Below are positions 1 to 6,718 of a stretch of 7,442 nucleotides of DNA, in pieces (the first letter of the stretch is position 1; each line of letters opens with the position of its first letter). Under the pieces are notes generated by a model. That model was not told where the DNA came from and searched no databases. It worked only from the letters and a program-made list of their open reading frames with translations. The stretch is from NCBI GenBank assembly GCA_012511095.1, contig JAAZGT010000138.1:1-7442 (forward strand). Reading direction: 5' to 3'. The DNA comes from Alcaligenaceae bacterium (GTDB lineage: Bacteria; Pseudomonadota; Gammaproteobacteria; Burkholderiales; Burkholderiaceae_B). The translations under genes and the position numbers were made by a program.

Positions 1-666
1 CACTGAACGACGCGCGGCCTTTTCACCAACAGCCTGTGGCGACTCTAAGCGCTCTGGGTAACGATTAGCGGTATACCAATAATCGCGCTGCATCGCATCA
101 CCCTTGCCGGCAATCACCGAAGCTGAGATACCATGACGTGAAAACTGATATCCACCTAAAAAACCCGCGCTATTTGCCATCACAAAGCGACCACCACCGG
201 TATCAATCTGAGCACCCTCGGTATTGGTAATTTTATCGCTATAGGCTAAAGCCGCTTCTTCGGCCTGTAGTGCTAGCTCAGTGGCCTGATTAGGATCAAT
301 TTGCCACTCTTTGTACAGCTTTAGATCTTTGAAATCCGTTGCTAGATCATCCTGATCGGGTAAACCAGCCGCGTCGTCTTCGGCGGTGTAACGCGCAATA
401 TTCCACGCTGCTTCAACCGTTTCAGCTAAGGCCTCAGGACTTAAATCAGAGGTCGACGCAGAACCACGTGCCTTGCCACGATAAACGGTAACACCCAAGG
501 AGCGATCACGCGTACGCTCAATGGTTTCAACCTGACCCTGTCGCACCCCAACCACTAAACCAGAGGACTCAGAAACTGATGCCGCAGCATCGGAAGCGCC
601 TAGGTTTTTTGCTTTATCCAAAGCTTTTTGTACAATTAAATCAAAATCTGAACTAGTAACACTCAT
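1..666 (-). CDS. pmbA: PmbA/TldE metalloprotease-like protein, N-terminal half (partial at left edge)
   Basis: PmbA (TldE) is the partner of TldD. Together they form a cytoplasmic heterodimeric metalloprotease that matures ribosomally made peptides such as microcin B17 and degrades the CcdA antitoxin in E. coli. Reading the minus strand from the ATG at 666-664 gives 222 uninterrupted codons up to the window edge. The translation starts MSVTSSDFDLIVQKALDKAK and carries family hallmarks: an N-terminal helix, GLVVGVRQGQVETIE near residues 36-50, DRSLGVTVYRGKARGSAST near 54-72, and the GGGRFVMANSAGFLGGY segment near 157-173. E. coli PmbA is about 450 residues, so roughly half is outside the window. 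TldE subunits lack the zinc-binding HExxxH of TldD; none is seen here, although the matching region may be incomplete. It diverges from yjgA, the same arrangement as in E. coli. A clear Shine-Dalgarno is absent; the nearest purine run (AAGG) is rather far upstream. The family call is confident; the native substrate in this organism is unknown. Confidence 0.93.
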   Translation of the reverse strand, partial: MSVTSSDFDLIVQKALDKAKNLGASDAAASVSESSGLVVGVRQGQVETIERTRDRSLGVTVYRGKARGSASTSDLSPEALAETVEAAWNIARYTAEDDAAGLPDQDDLATDFKDLKLYKEWQIDPNQATELALQAEEAALAYSDKITNTEGAQIDTGGGRFVMANSAGFLGGYQFSRHGISASVIAGKGDAMQRDYWYTANRYPERLESPQAVGEKAARRSV

Positions 667-705
667 TAATAATTAAAAACCTTGTAAATAGGATTAGATG
701 GTTTT

Positions 706-737
706 TTGCCATTCATTTTGGCTCTCAGGCTATCATA
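706..737. promoter_or_regulatory. Putative overlapping divergent promoters between pmbA and yjgA
   Basis: On the plus strand TTGCCA (706-711) resembles a -35 box and TATCAT (731-736) a -10 box, but the 19-base spacer is longer than ideal. On the minus strand the same spot reads TATGAT (737-732), a good -10 facing pmbA, with only a weak TTTATT-like -35 placed 17 bases upstream, outside the interval given. The two -10 boxes overlap, so the promoters could compete. A plus-strand start near 743 would give yjgA a leader of about 33 bases. It would also exclude the longer reading from the ATG at 698. This is pattern matching only. Confidence 0.3.
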
Positions 738-775
738 TACGACAAGTAAATATTAATAAACCTTTAATTATCTCT

Positions 776-1324
776 ATGTCTATCGATTCCGACCAAAGCA
801 ATCATCCCGAGCTTGATGACAATGGCTACGACGGCCCAAGTAAATCACAAGTTAAGCGTGAATTACACGCGATTGTGGATTTAACCAAAGAGCTAATTGA
901 GTTTTCTGTTGATAGAATTCGCCAACTGCCTATCGATGAGCAAATGACTCGTGCCCTCGAAGAGGCTAAAAGCTTCAAAAGCCATGGCGCTAAGCGCAGA
1001 CAAATTCATTATGCTGCCAAATTATTGCGTAACGCTGATATTGCGGCAATTCAAGATCAAGTTAATACTTGGAAGCATGGCTCCAAAGAGGCTAATGATC
1101 GTTTCCACCGTTTGGAGCTAACACGTGACCGCTTAATTGAAAGCGATGACGAGCTGACCCAACTGATCGAGCAATATCCTAATGTCGATATTCAAGCACT
1201 CCGTAGTATTGTGCGCGCTGCTCGCAAGGAACAAAGCAATAACGCCAAGCTTAGCGAAGATCAAACGCCACAGCGTAAGCAATATCGCGCTTTATTCCAA
1301 TTCTTAAAAGATTTAATTGAGTAA
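776..1324 (+). CDS. yjgA: Ribosome biogenesis factor YjgA/DarP (DUF615)
   Basis: YjgA (renamed DarP in E. coli) is a small cytoplasmic protein that binds late 50S precursors and helps mature the peptidyl-transferase region. The chosen start at 776 gives 182 residues, matching the roughly 183 of the E. coli protein. An acidic, poorly conserved N-terminus (residues 1-20) is followed by the family signature KSQVKRE (23-29). Then come basic RRQIHYAAKLLR (74-85), FHRLELTRDRLI (110-121), LRSIVRAARKEQ (142-153) and the C-terminal ALFQFLKDL (172-180). The frame is open up to an ATG at 698 that would add 26 residues. That extension is hydrophobic and aromatic, unlike family N-termini, and lies on top of the likely promoter, so I rejected it despite an AGGA just upstream of it. 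No clear Shine-Dalgarno precedes 776. The gene diverges from pmbA and lies 31 bases before the esterase start, so the two are probably co-transcribed. Confidence 0.93.
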   Translation: MSIDSDQSNHPELDDNGYDGPSKSQVKRELHAIVDLTKELIEFSVDRIRQLPIDEQMTRALEEAKSFKSHGAKRRQIHYAAKLLRNADIAAIQDQVNTWKHGSKEANDRFHRLELTRDRLIESDDELTQLIEQYPNVDIQALRSIVRAARKEQSNNAKLSEDQTPQRKQYRALFQFLKDLIE

Positions 1325-1340
1325 TACTCTAACGAACATT

Positions 1341-1345
1341 GAGGA
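1341..1345 (+). promoter_or_regulatory. Ribosome binding site deciding the esterase start
   Basis: GAGGA sits 10 bases before the ATG at 1356. It supports that start over an in-frame TTG at 1317, which would overlap the end of yjgA and add 13 residues with no family counterpart. Confidence 0.6.
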
Positions 1346-1355
1346 ACTAATTTTT

Positions 1356-2039
1356 ATGAGCCAAGAACTTTTAAATTGTGTTGAGTTAATTCACCCAAGA
1401 AAAGACGACACAGTCACCCATAGCGTTATCTGGATGCATGGCTTAGGTGCAAATGCTCACGACTTCGTGCCTGTACCACCCTACTTCCGCTTACCTGAAG
1501 CTTTAAATATTCGTTTCGTTTTCCCTAACGCGCCTGCAATGCCTGTCACTATCAATAATGGCTATATTATGCCTGCTTGGTATGACTTATTAACCATGGA
1601 TATTGGCGGTATTCGCGAAGACGAAATGGGTATTCGTAAATCAATTACTGATATTAATGCTTTAATTGAACGCGAAATTGAGCGCGGTATTCCTGCTGAA
1701 AACATTTTCTTAGCGGGCTTCTCACAAGGTTCGGCAATGGCTCTTTCAACTGGTTTACGCTACCCACAAAAACTTGGTGGCATTATTGGCTTATCGGGCT
1801 ACTTACCAATCGCCGATCAAACCGCTGATGAGCGTAGCCCTGCTAACCAAAACACACCTATTTTAATGGTTCATGGCTCACTTGACCCAGTGGTACAAAT
1901 GAGTCGCGGTGAGCAGAGTCGAGATCGTTTACGCGAGTGGGGTTATGAGGTTGAATGGCATGACTACCCAATGCAACACGAGGTTTGCGCTGAGGAAATT
2001 CGCGATATTAATGACTTCTTAAGCAAGCATGCTAAATAA
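1356..2039 (+). CDS. Alpha/beta-hydrolase carboxylesterase (phospholipase/carboxylesterase, EstB/acyl-protein thioesterase-like family)
   Basis: This is a predicted cytoplasmic serine hydrolase of 227 residues that cleaves carboxylic or thio-esters of small or medium acyl chains. There is no signal peptide. The HG-containing oxyanion segment WMHGLGANAHDF lies at 26-37, the nucleophile elbow GFSQGSAMAL at 121-130 with Ser123, the acid MVHGSLDPVV at 171-180 with Asp177, and the base YPMQHEV at 204-210 with His208. The full Ser-Asp-His triad is therefore present. FVFPNAPAMPVTINNGY and MPAWYD (54-77) are typical of the Pseudomonas EstB/carboxylesterase 2 family, whose members are about 215-225 residues. 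It follows yjgA closely on the same strand and ends at a strong terminator. The physiological substrate cannot be read from the sequence. A depalmitoylase-like or lysophospholipase role is possible, but general esterase is the safest call. Confidence 0.9.
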   Translation: MSQELLNCVELIHPRKDDTVTHSVIWMHGLGANAHDFVPVPPYFRLPEALNIRFVFPNAPAMPVTINNGYIMPAWYDLLTMDIGGIREDEMGIRKSITDINALIEREIERGIPAENIFLAGFSQGSAMALSTGLRYPQKLGGIIGLSGYLPIADQTADERSPANQNTPILMVHGSLDPVVQMSRGEQSRDRLREWGYEVEWHDYPMQHEVCAEEIRDINDFLSKHAK

Positions 2040-2062
2040 GATTCAATTGTAGGCTACAGTCA

Positions 2063-2100
2063 AAAAGAGGCTTTTGTGAATTAATCCAAAAGCCTCTTTT
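2063..2100. terminator. Bidirectional rho-independent terminator between esterase and pat
   Basis: A perfect 14-base-pair inverted repeat (AAAAGAGGCTTTTG at 2063-2076 against its complement at 2087-2100) encloses a 10-base loop. The stem has A-rich and T-rich outer ends, so it ends in a T run on either strand. It lies exactly between two convergent genes, as expected for a shared terminator. Confidence 0.88.
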
Positions 2101-2121
2101 GCTTTGAGTAATTTATCGTGA

Positions 2122-4566
2122 CTAGTTAAACGGCATCCATAAACGACGCACGCTACTGTCCTCGGGATCAGGATCGTTAATCATACCCAAACTGGTCATC
2201 AACCCTAGCATTGGGCGATTATTAGCCAACACCAAACCATCAATGTATTCCAAGCCCTGATGCTTAGCCAAATCAATTAATTTACTCATTAAAGAACGAC
2301 CTAAGCCACGATGCTGCCAATCATCTGAAATAACCAAAGCATACTCCGCCCCAACGCCATCATTGTTGCGTAAATAATGCGCTAAACCAATGATAATCTC
2401 CTCTGGCGCACCAGCATTATTGGGGTCAGGTACCTCAGTAGTAGCCACTAAAGCTAATTCCTTGTCGTAATCCACATAGGTATAGCGCGCGAGCATCTTC
2501 GGTGTTAACTCACTCATCATCGACACAAAGCGCATATAACGCGAGCTATCTGATAGGCCACGAATAAAGTTTTGTAAGGCCTCTGCATCTTCAGGACGAA
2601 TGGCTCTTAAAGTCCAAGGCACCCCGTCTTTAAAAACTTTATGCTCGGTTAAATAGTGAGGATAAGGGTGAATTGCTAAATGCTTATAACCACTTTCGGA
2701 GCTGCGCGGCTGAGCCTCTTTGGTAATAGTGATCGTTGCCTCTTGGACTATTAAATTGTCCTTACCTAAAGCAATAGGGTCAATCTCCAAAGCCTCAATC
2801 TCTGGATGCTCGCTAATGATATCGCTCACCACCTCAAGTAATTTTTGTAATCTTACAAAGTGATGCTCTTTAGCGTAAAAACGCAGTTCGAGACGCCAGA
2901 AGCGGCTACGCTCAATCAGCTGCGCCGCTAAGAAGGCATTTAGAGGCGGTAGATCTTGACCTTGGTCATGAGGCGATATGCTTACCTCATGTTTGCCCTC
3001 GCCAAAATAAATATAAGGCCCAAATATCGGATCCTTTTCTACACTCACATGAGCAAAAGGTGCTTCATCACCAATCTCTTCGTTATGAGCCTCAATCTCA
3101 TCGCACCAAATCATATCGGCGTTATAACAGCGTAAAACCTCACGCACCTCAGCTGCATTTAAGCTAGTACGCCCATCAGTGCGCGCCTTATCAATGATTT
3201 TGTGAACCGTTTCCTTGTCGGGCTCAGTATCAAACAGTAAAGGAATACGTACTTGCTGCAACAACTGCTGGTTATAGTGATAAGCACTAATGGTATTAAA
3301 ACCAAAAAATGCCGTTTCGGGGTTTCTAAAGGCTGGTGTACCCGCTTCGTCCATCACTTGACGCAAAGGACGCATAATTTCTTCACCGAATAAGGTAGTA
3401 AAAATAGGTTTTGGCGCCTTAGGTGAGTACTCAGCCAAGCCCCTAACTACCTCCTTCATATCACTCGCCTCATCGGGCGCCAGGATAAGCATTACCGCAT
3501 CAATGCCAGGATCAGCAACAATCGTTTTTAAGGCCTCAACTATGCTGGCACTGGTAAAGGTTTTATAACTAATTACTGGGTTGGTAGTGATAGAGCCTGG
3601 ACCGAGCGCCAAGGCCAAGCTATGTTGTGTTTCAGGCGATAAATGACCAAGCTTAGCTGCATCACCACCACCTGCTCCTAAAACATCCCACATCAACTGA
3701 GCTTGGGCGCGACCATTACCAAAAATAGCTAGACGACCACCCTTAGGACGGCGAATATGGTTAACCGTTTTGAGTGCTGAGAAAAGCTCTAAAATATAGT
3801 TCGCTCTGACTGCACCCGAACGCCTAACCGCGGCATTAAAGACATTATCATCACCCAATAACTCTGGATCCATACGACCCGCACGGAAAACCACCACGGG
3901 CTTAGCACTAGCAGCTGCCCTTAAGGCACTGACTAAGGCTCGACCTTCGCTAAGCTTATCCATATAGATCACAATACTCGTGGTATACGTGTCACCTGCT
4001 AAATATTCAACGATCTGTGGCAGACTAACACCGGGCAACTCACCCGTAGATACCGCTGTGGAAACACCAACCCCAGATTGTGCAGCCCAATCTAAAACCG
4101 CCATCAGCATCATACGAGATTTAGAAACTACGGCCACCTTACCGGCATGAACTAATGGGATGCGACTGAGGTTTAAACCCTTTAGAGGACGTTGCACACC
4201 AAATGCACGAGTGCCCAATAATAAGCAATTATTGGCTTCGGCCCACTCAACAATCCCTGTCTTTAGGCTGGCTGGCGCAGGTGCCGTATCGGTGCAAGGC
4301 AAAATAATTAAAGCCTTAGGTTGCCTTTTGGACAAAAGCTTTAGCGCTGCTTCGATTTTCGTCGAGGACAAACAAATTAAAGCTAAATCAGGCGACTCAA
4401 GGGTTAATGTAGGTGCTGTATGAGCAGAAGCCTCATCGTCCCAACGGTGCCACTCCACCTTGTCTACGAGTTGTTTAGGAATATGTTCAGATAGTGGCAA
4501 GTCAATATCACTAATGACTAAAACAGAACTGGGGTCAAATAAAGAGGCTAGGCGATGTTTATACAT
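2122..4566 (-). CDS. pat: Pat/PatZ-type protein lysine acetyltransferase: degenerate NDP-forming acyl-CoA synthetase fused to GNAT
   Basis: Proteins of this kind (Salmonella Pat, E. coli PatZ/YfiQ/Pka) acetylate lysines of acetyl-CoA synthetase and other enzymes, switching them off. The 814-residue product has a CoA-binding Rossmann-like domain (about 5-130, starting LASLFDPSSVLVISD) and a succinyl-CoA-ligase-like domain (about 140-430, with VAVVSKS near 144-150). A reduced ATP-grasp-like part follows (about 450-612, with DPIFGPYIYFGEG at 512-524 and LEIDPIAL at 593-600). A C-terminal GNAT domain covers about 647-814. GNAT motif A is visible as VISDDWQHRGLG (745-756), with the acetyl-CoA-binding QHRGLG loop at 751-756. 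Glu741 aligns with the glutamate reported as critical in Salmonella Pat. The phosphohistidine segment of active synthetases is missing (RAGRMDPELLGDDNVFNAAVRRSG has no His), as in E. coli PatZ. The protein is about 70 residues shorter than the 886-residue E. coli protein, and the loss maps to the ATP-grasp core. The start ATG has no clear Shine-Dalgarno. The gene stands alone and diverges from gltX. Targets are unknown. Confidence 0.9.
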   Translation of the reverse strand: MYKHRLASLFDPSSVLVISDIDLPLSEHIPKQLVDKVEWHRWDDEASAHTAPTLTLESPDLALICLSSTKIEAALKLLSKRQPKALIILPCTDTAPAPASLKTGIVEWAEANNCLLLGTRAFGVQRPLKGLNLSRIPLVHAGKVAVVSKSRMMLMAVLDWAAQSGVGVSTAVSTGELPGVSLPQIVEYLAGDTYTTSIVIYMDKLSEGRALVSALRAAASAKPVVVFRAGRMDPELLGDDNVFNAAVRRSGAVRANYILELFSALKTVNHIRRPKGGRLAIFGNGRAQAQLMWDVLGAGGGDAAKLGHLSPETQHSLALALGPGSITTNPVISYKTFTSASIVEALKTIVADPGIDAVMLILAPDEASDMKEVVRGLAEYSPKAPKPIFTTLFGEEIMRPLRQVMDEAGTPAFRNPETAFFGFNTISAYHYNQQLLQQVRIPLLFDTEPDKETVHKIIDKARTDGRTSLNAAEVREVLRCYNADMIWCDEIEAHNEEIGDEAPFAHVSVEKDPIFGPYIYFGEGKHEVSISPHDQGQDLPPLNAFLAAQLIERSRFWRLELRFYAKEHHFVRLQKLLEVVSDIISEHPEIEALEIDPIALGKDNLIVQEATITITKEAQPRSSESGYKHLAIHPYPHYLTEHKVFKDGVPWTLRAIRPEDAEALQNFIRGLSDSSRYMRFVSMMSELTPKMLARYTYVDYDKELALVATTEVPDPNNAGAPEEIIIGLAHYLRNNDGVGAEYALVISDDWQHRGLGRSLMSKLIDLAKHQGLEYIDGLVLANNRPMLGLMTSLGMINDPDPEDSSVRRLWMPFN

Positions 4567-4630
4567 AAGGACAAATTGTGATTAATGCGAGCATTAACGT
4601 CGACTCATAAACAGCTAAGGGCCATGTTAA

Positions 4631-4639
4631 TGGTATGAT
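4631..4639 (+). promoter_or_regulatory. Putative extended -10 promoter for gltX
   Basis: TGGTATGAT is a TGnTATGAT extended -10 element, with five of six matches to TATAAT plus the TG dinucleotide. No good -35 is seen 16-18 bases upstream, which is normal for extended -10 promoters. Transcription from about 4646 would give gltX an 87-base leader. A second -10-like box, TACAAT, lies at 4650-4655. The pat promoter should lie in the same 166-base spacer, but no convincing minus-strand pair was found. Confidence 0.4.
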
Positions 4640-4693
4640 AGATATATTCTACAATGTAAAGCTTACAATTCAAACAACGTTCACACCATCATC

Positions 4694-4726
4694 ATGGTGA
4701 CGATCTTTTGTACAAAAAATCTTTAA
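4694..4726 (+). other. Possible short upstream reading frame in the gltX leader
   Basis: An ATG at 4694 opens a ten-codon frame, MVTIFCTKNL, ending in TAA seven bases before the gltX start. The ATG forms part of a small inverted repeat, CACCAT (4684-4689) and ATGGTG (4694-4699), with a four-base loop. No Shine-Dalgarno precedes it, and short frames are common by chance. It contains no run of Glu codons, so classic attenuation by glutamate is not supported. Confidence 0.15.
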
Positions 4727-4732
4727 TAAATC

Positions 4733-6139
4733 ATGACAACTTCCAACGTTAGAACTCGTTTTGCACCCTCCCCAACTGGTTATTTACACTTAGGCGGTGC
4801 GCGTACAGCCCTTTTTTCATGGGCCTTTGCCCGTCACCATCAAGGTCAGTTTATTTTACGCATCGAAGACACCGACTTAGAGCGCTCAACGCCCGAAGCG
4901 GTTGAGGCGATTTTACAGGGGATGGCGTGGTTGGATTTAAACCACGATGAGGGTCCTTTCTATCAAACCAAACATTTTGACCGCTACAAAGAGGTCATTC
5001 AGCAACTACTCGATGAGGGCAAGGCTTATTATTGCTACAGCACACCCGAAGAGGTTGATGCGATGCGCGAGGCGGCTCGTGCCAAAGGCTTAAAACCTAA
5101 ATACGATGGCACTTGGCGTCCAGAGCCAGGCAAAACTTTGCCTGAGATACCTGCCGATCGCAAACCAGTGGTTCGTTTTAAAAACCCACTCGATGGCACG
5201 GTATCGTGGGACGATATGGTTAAAGGTACCATCACCATCGCTAACGCTGAGTTAGACGATTTAATTATTGCACGCCCTGATGGCACCCCTACCTACAATT
5301 TCTGTGTGGTGGTAGATGACTGGGATATGGGCATTACACACGTCATTCGTGGTGACGATCATGTAAACAATACGCCGCGTCAGATTAATATCTTAGAGGC
5401 ACTGGGTGCTGAGATTCCAGTGTATTGCCATGTACCAATGATTTTAGGTCCCGATGGTCAAAAACTCTCTAAGCGTCATGGTGCGGTGAGTGTCATGGAA
5501 TACGATGCCGAGGGTTATTTACCCGAAGCCATGGTTAACTACCTAGCACGTCTAGGCTGGAGCCATGGTGATGACGAGATCTTTAGTCGTCAGCAATTTA
5601 TTGAGTGGTTTAATACCGACAACCTCTCTAAAGCAGCAGCACAATGGGATCCAAAAAAGCTCAATTGGCTCAATGCTCATTACATCAAACAACTTAATGA
5701 CGATGAGTTAATCAATGCTGTGGTACCACGCATTAAAGCGCGCGGCGGTAACATCGAGGGTTTTGATGTGGCTGCTATTTTAAATTTATTTAAAGAGCGT
5801 GCCGAAACCCTAGAGCAATTAGCTGATTCCGCGATGCTATTCTTTGCACCTTACAAAGAAGCAGACGAGGAGTTAAAAGCTCAGGTATTAACCACCGAAG
5901 CCTTAGAGGTATTAGCTGATTTTAAAGCACGTGCTGCAAAACTTGAGGACTGGAACGTTGAGAACCTAGCCGCCACCATCAAGGAAACCCTCACTGAAAA
6001 GGGTGTAAAAATGCCTGCTCTAGGCATTCCTATTCGCGTAGTCACCACGGGCCAAAGACAAACCCCATCGGTTGATGCTGTCTTGGCATTATTAGGTCGT
6101 GACGTGGTGTTAGAGCGTCTCAACAACGCTTTGCAATAA
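4733..6139 (+). CDS. gltX: Glutamyl-tRNA synthetase
   Basis: This class I aminoacyl-tRNA synthetase charges tRNA-Glu with glutamate in the cytoplasm, supplying translation and tetrapyrrole synthesis. The product has 468 residues, close to the 471 of the E. coli enzyme. The start RTRFAPSPTGYLHLGGARTA contains the HIGH-type signature HLGG at 19-22. The KMSKS-type signature is KLSKRHG at 244-250. Other typical segments are LRIEDTDLERS (42-52), the HVIRGDDHVNNTPRQ acceptor-binding region (203-217) and the helical anticodon-binding C-terminus ending near GRDVVLERLNNAL. In the zinc-binding insert of E. coli GltX (Cys-x-Cys then Cys-x-His), only the first Cys remains here (C101, S103, W128, P130), so zinc is probably not bound; I recall the same change in other betaproteobacteria. 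No Shine-Dalgarno precedes the ATG; the upstream bases are AT-rich. The gene is followed 86 bases later by the histone-like gene with no terminator between. Whether it also misacylates tRNA-Gln cannot be decided here. Confidence 0.97.
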   Translation: MTTSNVRTRFAPSPTGYLHLGGARTALFSWAFARHHQGQFILRIEDTDLERSTPEAVEAILQGMAWLDLNHDEGPFYQTKHFDRYKEVIQQLLDEGKAYYCYSTPEEVDAMREAARAKGLKPKYDGTWRPEPGKTLPEIPADRKPVVRFKNPLDGTVSWDDMVKGTITIANAELDDLIIARPDGTPTYNFCVVVDDWDMGITHVIRGDDHVNNTPRQINILEALGAEIPVYCHVPMILGPDGQKLSKRHGAVSVMEYDAEGYLPEAMVNYLARLGWSHGDDEIFSRQQFIEWFNTDNLSKAAAQWDPKKLNWLNAHYIKQLNDDELINAVVPRIKARGGNIEGFDVAAILNLFKERAETLEQLADSAMLFFAPYKEADEELKAQVLTTEALEVLADFKARAAKLEDWNVENLAATIKETLTEKGVKMPALGIPIRVVTTGQRQTPSVDAVLALLGRDVVLERLNNALQ

Positions 6140-6211
6140 TCAAAGCAGTAAAACAGTGACCTAACATTAAAAATACAGTAATCTTAAGCTAAGTCTAAGC
6201 ACTTAAACTAT

Positions 6212-6218
6212 AAAGGAG
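6212..6218 (+). promoter_or_regulatory. Strong ribosome binding site of the histone-like gene
   Basis: AAAGGAG lies seven bases before the ATG at 6226. It is the best Shine-Dalgarno in the window, where several other genes have none, and suggests high expression of the histone-like protein. Confidence 0.75.
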
Positions 6219-6225
6219 CGATTAA

Positions 6226-6609
6226 ATGGCTACTAGCAAGAAGACCGCGACTAAAGCTACCGAAGTAGATTCAGCAGATGAATCTACCGTTAAAACAACC
6301 GCTGCCGCAAAAAAGGCAGCTAAAAAAGCAGTAAAGAAAACTACCGCCAAAAAGGCTACAAAAAAAGCCGCTAAAAAAGTAGCAGCCAAAAAAGCAACAG
6401 CTACTAAAAAGACGGCAGCAAAAAAGGCAGCCGCTAAGAAAAGCGCTACGCCTAAAAAAGTCTCAGTTAAAAAGACGCCTGTTGCTAAACCTATTGATAA
6501 CCCACCAGTAGCTACTAAGCAGGTGGTTACCAGAAAGGTCAGCGTACCTGATGACTCAGTAGAACCTAAATGGCCTTTCCCTGTAGGTAAAAACAACGCT
6601 ACCGAATAA
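6226..6609 (+). CDS. Histone H1-like Lys/Ala-rich DNA-binding protein
   Basis: This is a predicted nucleoid-associated protein related to bacterial H1-like proteins such as Bordetella BpH1, thought to bind and compact DNA through its positive charge. The 127 residues contain 33 Lys and 27 Ala. A short acidic stretch, EVDSADES (13-20), separates the N-terminus from a basic tract in which twelve KK doublets recur every four to six residues from 29 to 83. The rest is Pro/Val-containing and ends KWPFPVGKNNATE, with WPFP at 116-119. I recall a similar WPFPxG ending in Burkholderiales H1-like proteins, so the tail may be a conserved feature. There is no globular fold to identify and no signal peptide. 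The strong Shine-Dalgarno supports this start. The gene lies 86 bases after gltX with no clear promoter of its own, so it may be read from gltX or from an unrecognised promoter. Length of the KK tract typically varies between strains. Confidence 0.85.
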   Translation: MATSKKTATKATEVDSADESTVKTTAAAKKAAKKAVKKTTAKKATKKAAKKVAAKKATATKKTAAKKAAAKKSATPKKVSVKKTPVAKPIDNPPVATKQVVTRKVSVPDDSVEPKWPFPVGKNNATE

Positions 6610-6647
6610 TAAAAGCTTTAGAGCGAATGCTTCAAAATAAAGGCTTG

Positions 6648-6679
6648 AATCGATCTGCTAAAATACTAGCTAATCGATT
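6648..6679 (+). other. Imperfect hairpin with embedded extended -10 in the histone-yggT spacer
   Basis: AATCGAT (6648-6654) pairs with ATCGATT (6673-6679). Inside this a second short pair, GCTA (6657-6660) and TAGC (6667-6670), can form after a two-base mismatch, giving a hairpin of about 32 bases. The same stretch contains TGCTAAAAT (6656-6664), a perfectly spaced extended -10. A transcript from about 6671 would run straight into the terminator at 6692-6718. The 173-base spacer holds no other gene that I can see. Confidence 0.35.
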
Positions 6680-6691
6680 TAGCCGGTGCAT

Positions 6692-6718
6692 AAGCCGACT
6701 TTATTAGTCGGCTTTTTT
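6692..6718 (+). terminator. Rho-independent terminator after the histone-like gene
   Basis: AAGCCGACT (6692-6700) pairs perfectly with AGTCGGCTT (6706-6714) around a five-base TTATT loop. The stem runs into six T residues (6713-6718). It ends plus-strand transcription from gltX and the histone-like gene before yggT. A second AGCCG at 6681-6685 could compete for the same right arm. Confidence 0.92.

Noticed and set aside
698..775. 26-residue N-terminal extension of YjgA
   Set aside because: It would make the protein longer than its family, is hydrophobic and unlike known N-termini, and covers the probable promoter.
1317..1355. TTG start for the esterase overlapping the yjgA stop
   Set aside because: The ATG at 1356 has a GAGGA ten bases upstream and gives the usual family length.
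4160..4423. 87-residue plus-strand frame inside pat
   Set aside because: It lies wholly within the well-supported pat gene on the opposite strand, has no recognisable domain and no promoter or ribosome binding site.
5035..5286. Minus-strand 83-residue frame inside gltX
   Set aside because: Shadow of the catalytic part of gltX; low-complexity Ser/Gly-rich product with no family features.
5881..6126. Minus-strand 81-residue frame near the gltX 3' end
   Set aside because: Shadow of the anticodon-binding region of gltX, with no start signals or recognisable domain.
6226..6500. KK-repeat DNA considered as a tandem repeat or CRISPR-like array
   Set aside because: The periodicity is at the protein level with varied spacing (two to four residues between doublets) and mixed codons; there are no identical repeats with unique spacers.
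6222..6596. Antisense 124-residue frame opposite the histone-like gene, looking like a membrane protein rich in Phe, Leu, Ala and Val
   Set aside because: It is the mirror of Lys/Ala codons: AAA/AAG read in reverse give Phe/Leu and GC-containing Ala codons give Ala or similar. It has no ribosome binding site, and the sense gene has a strong one.
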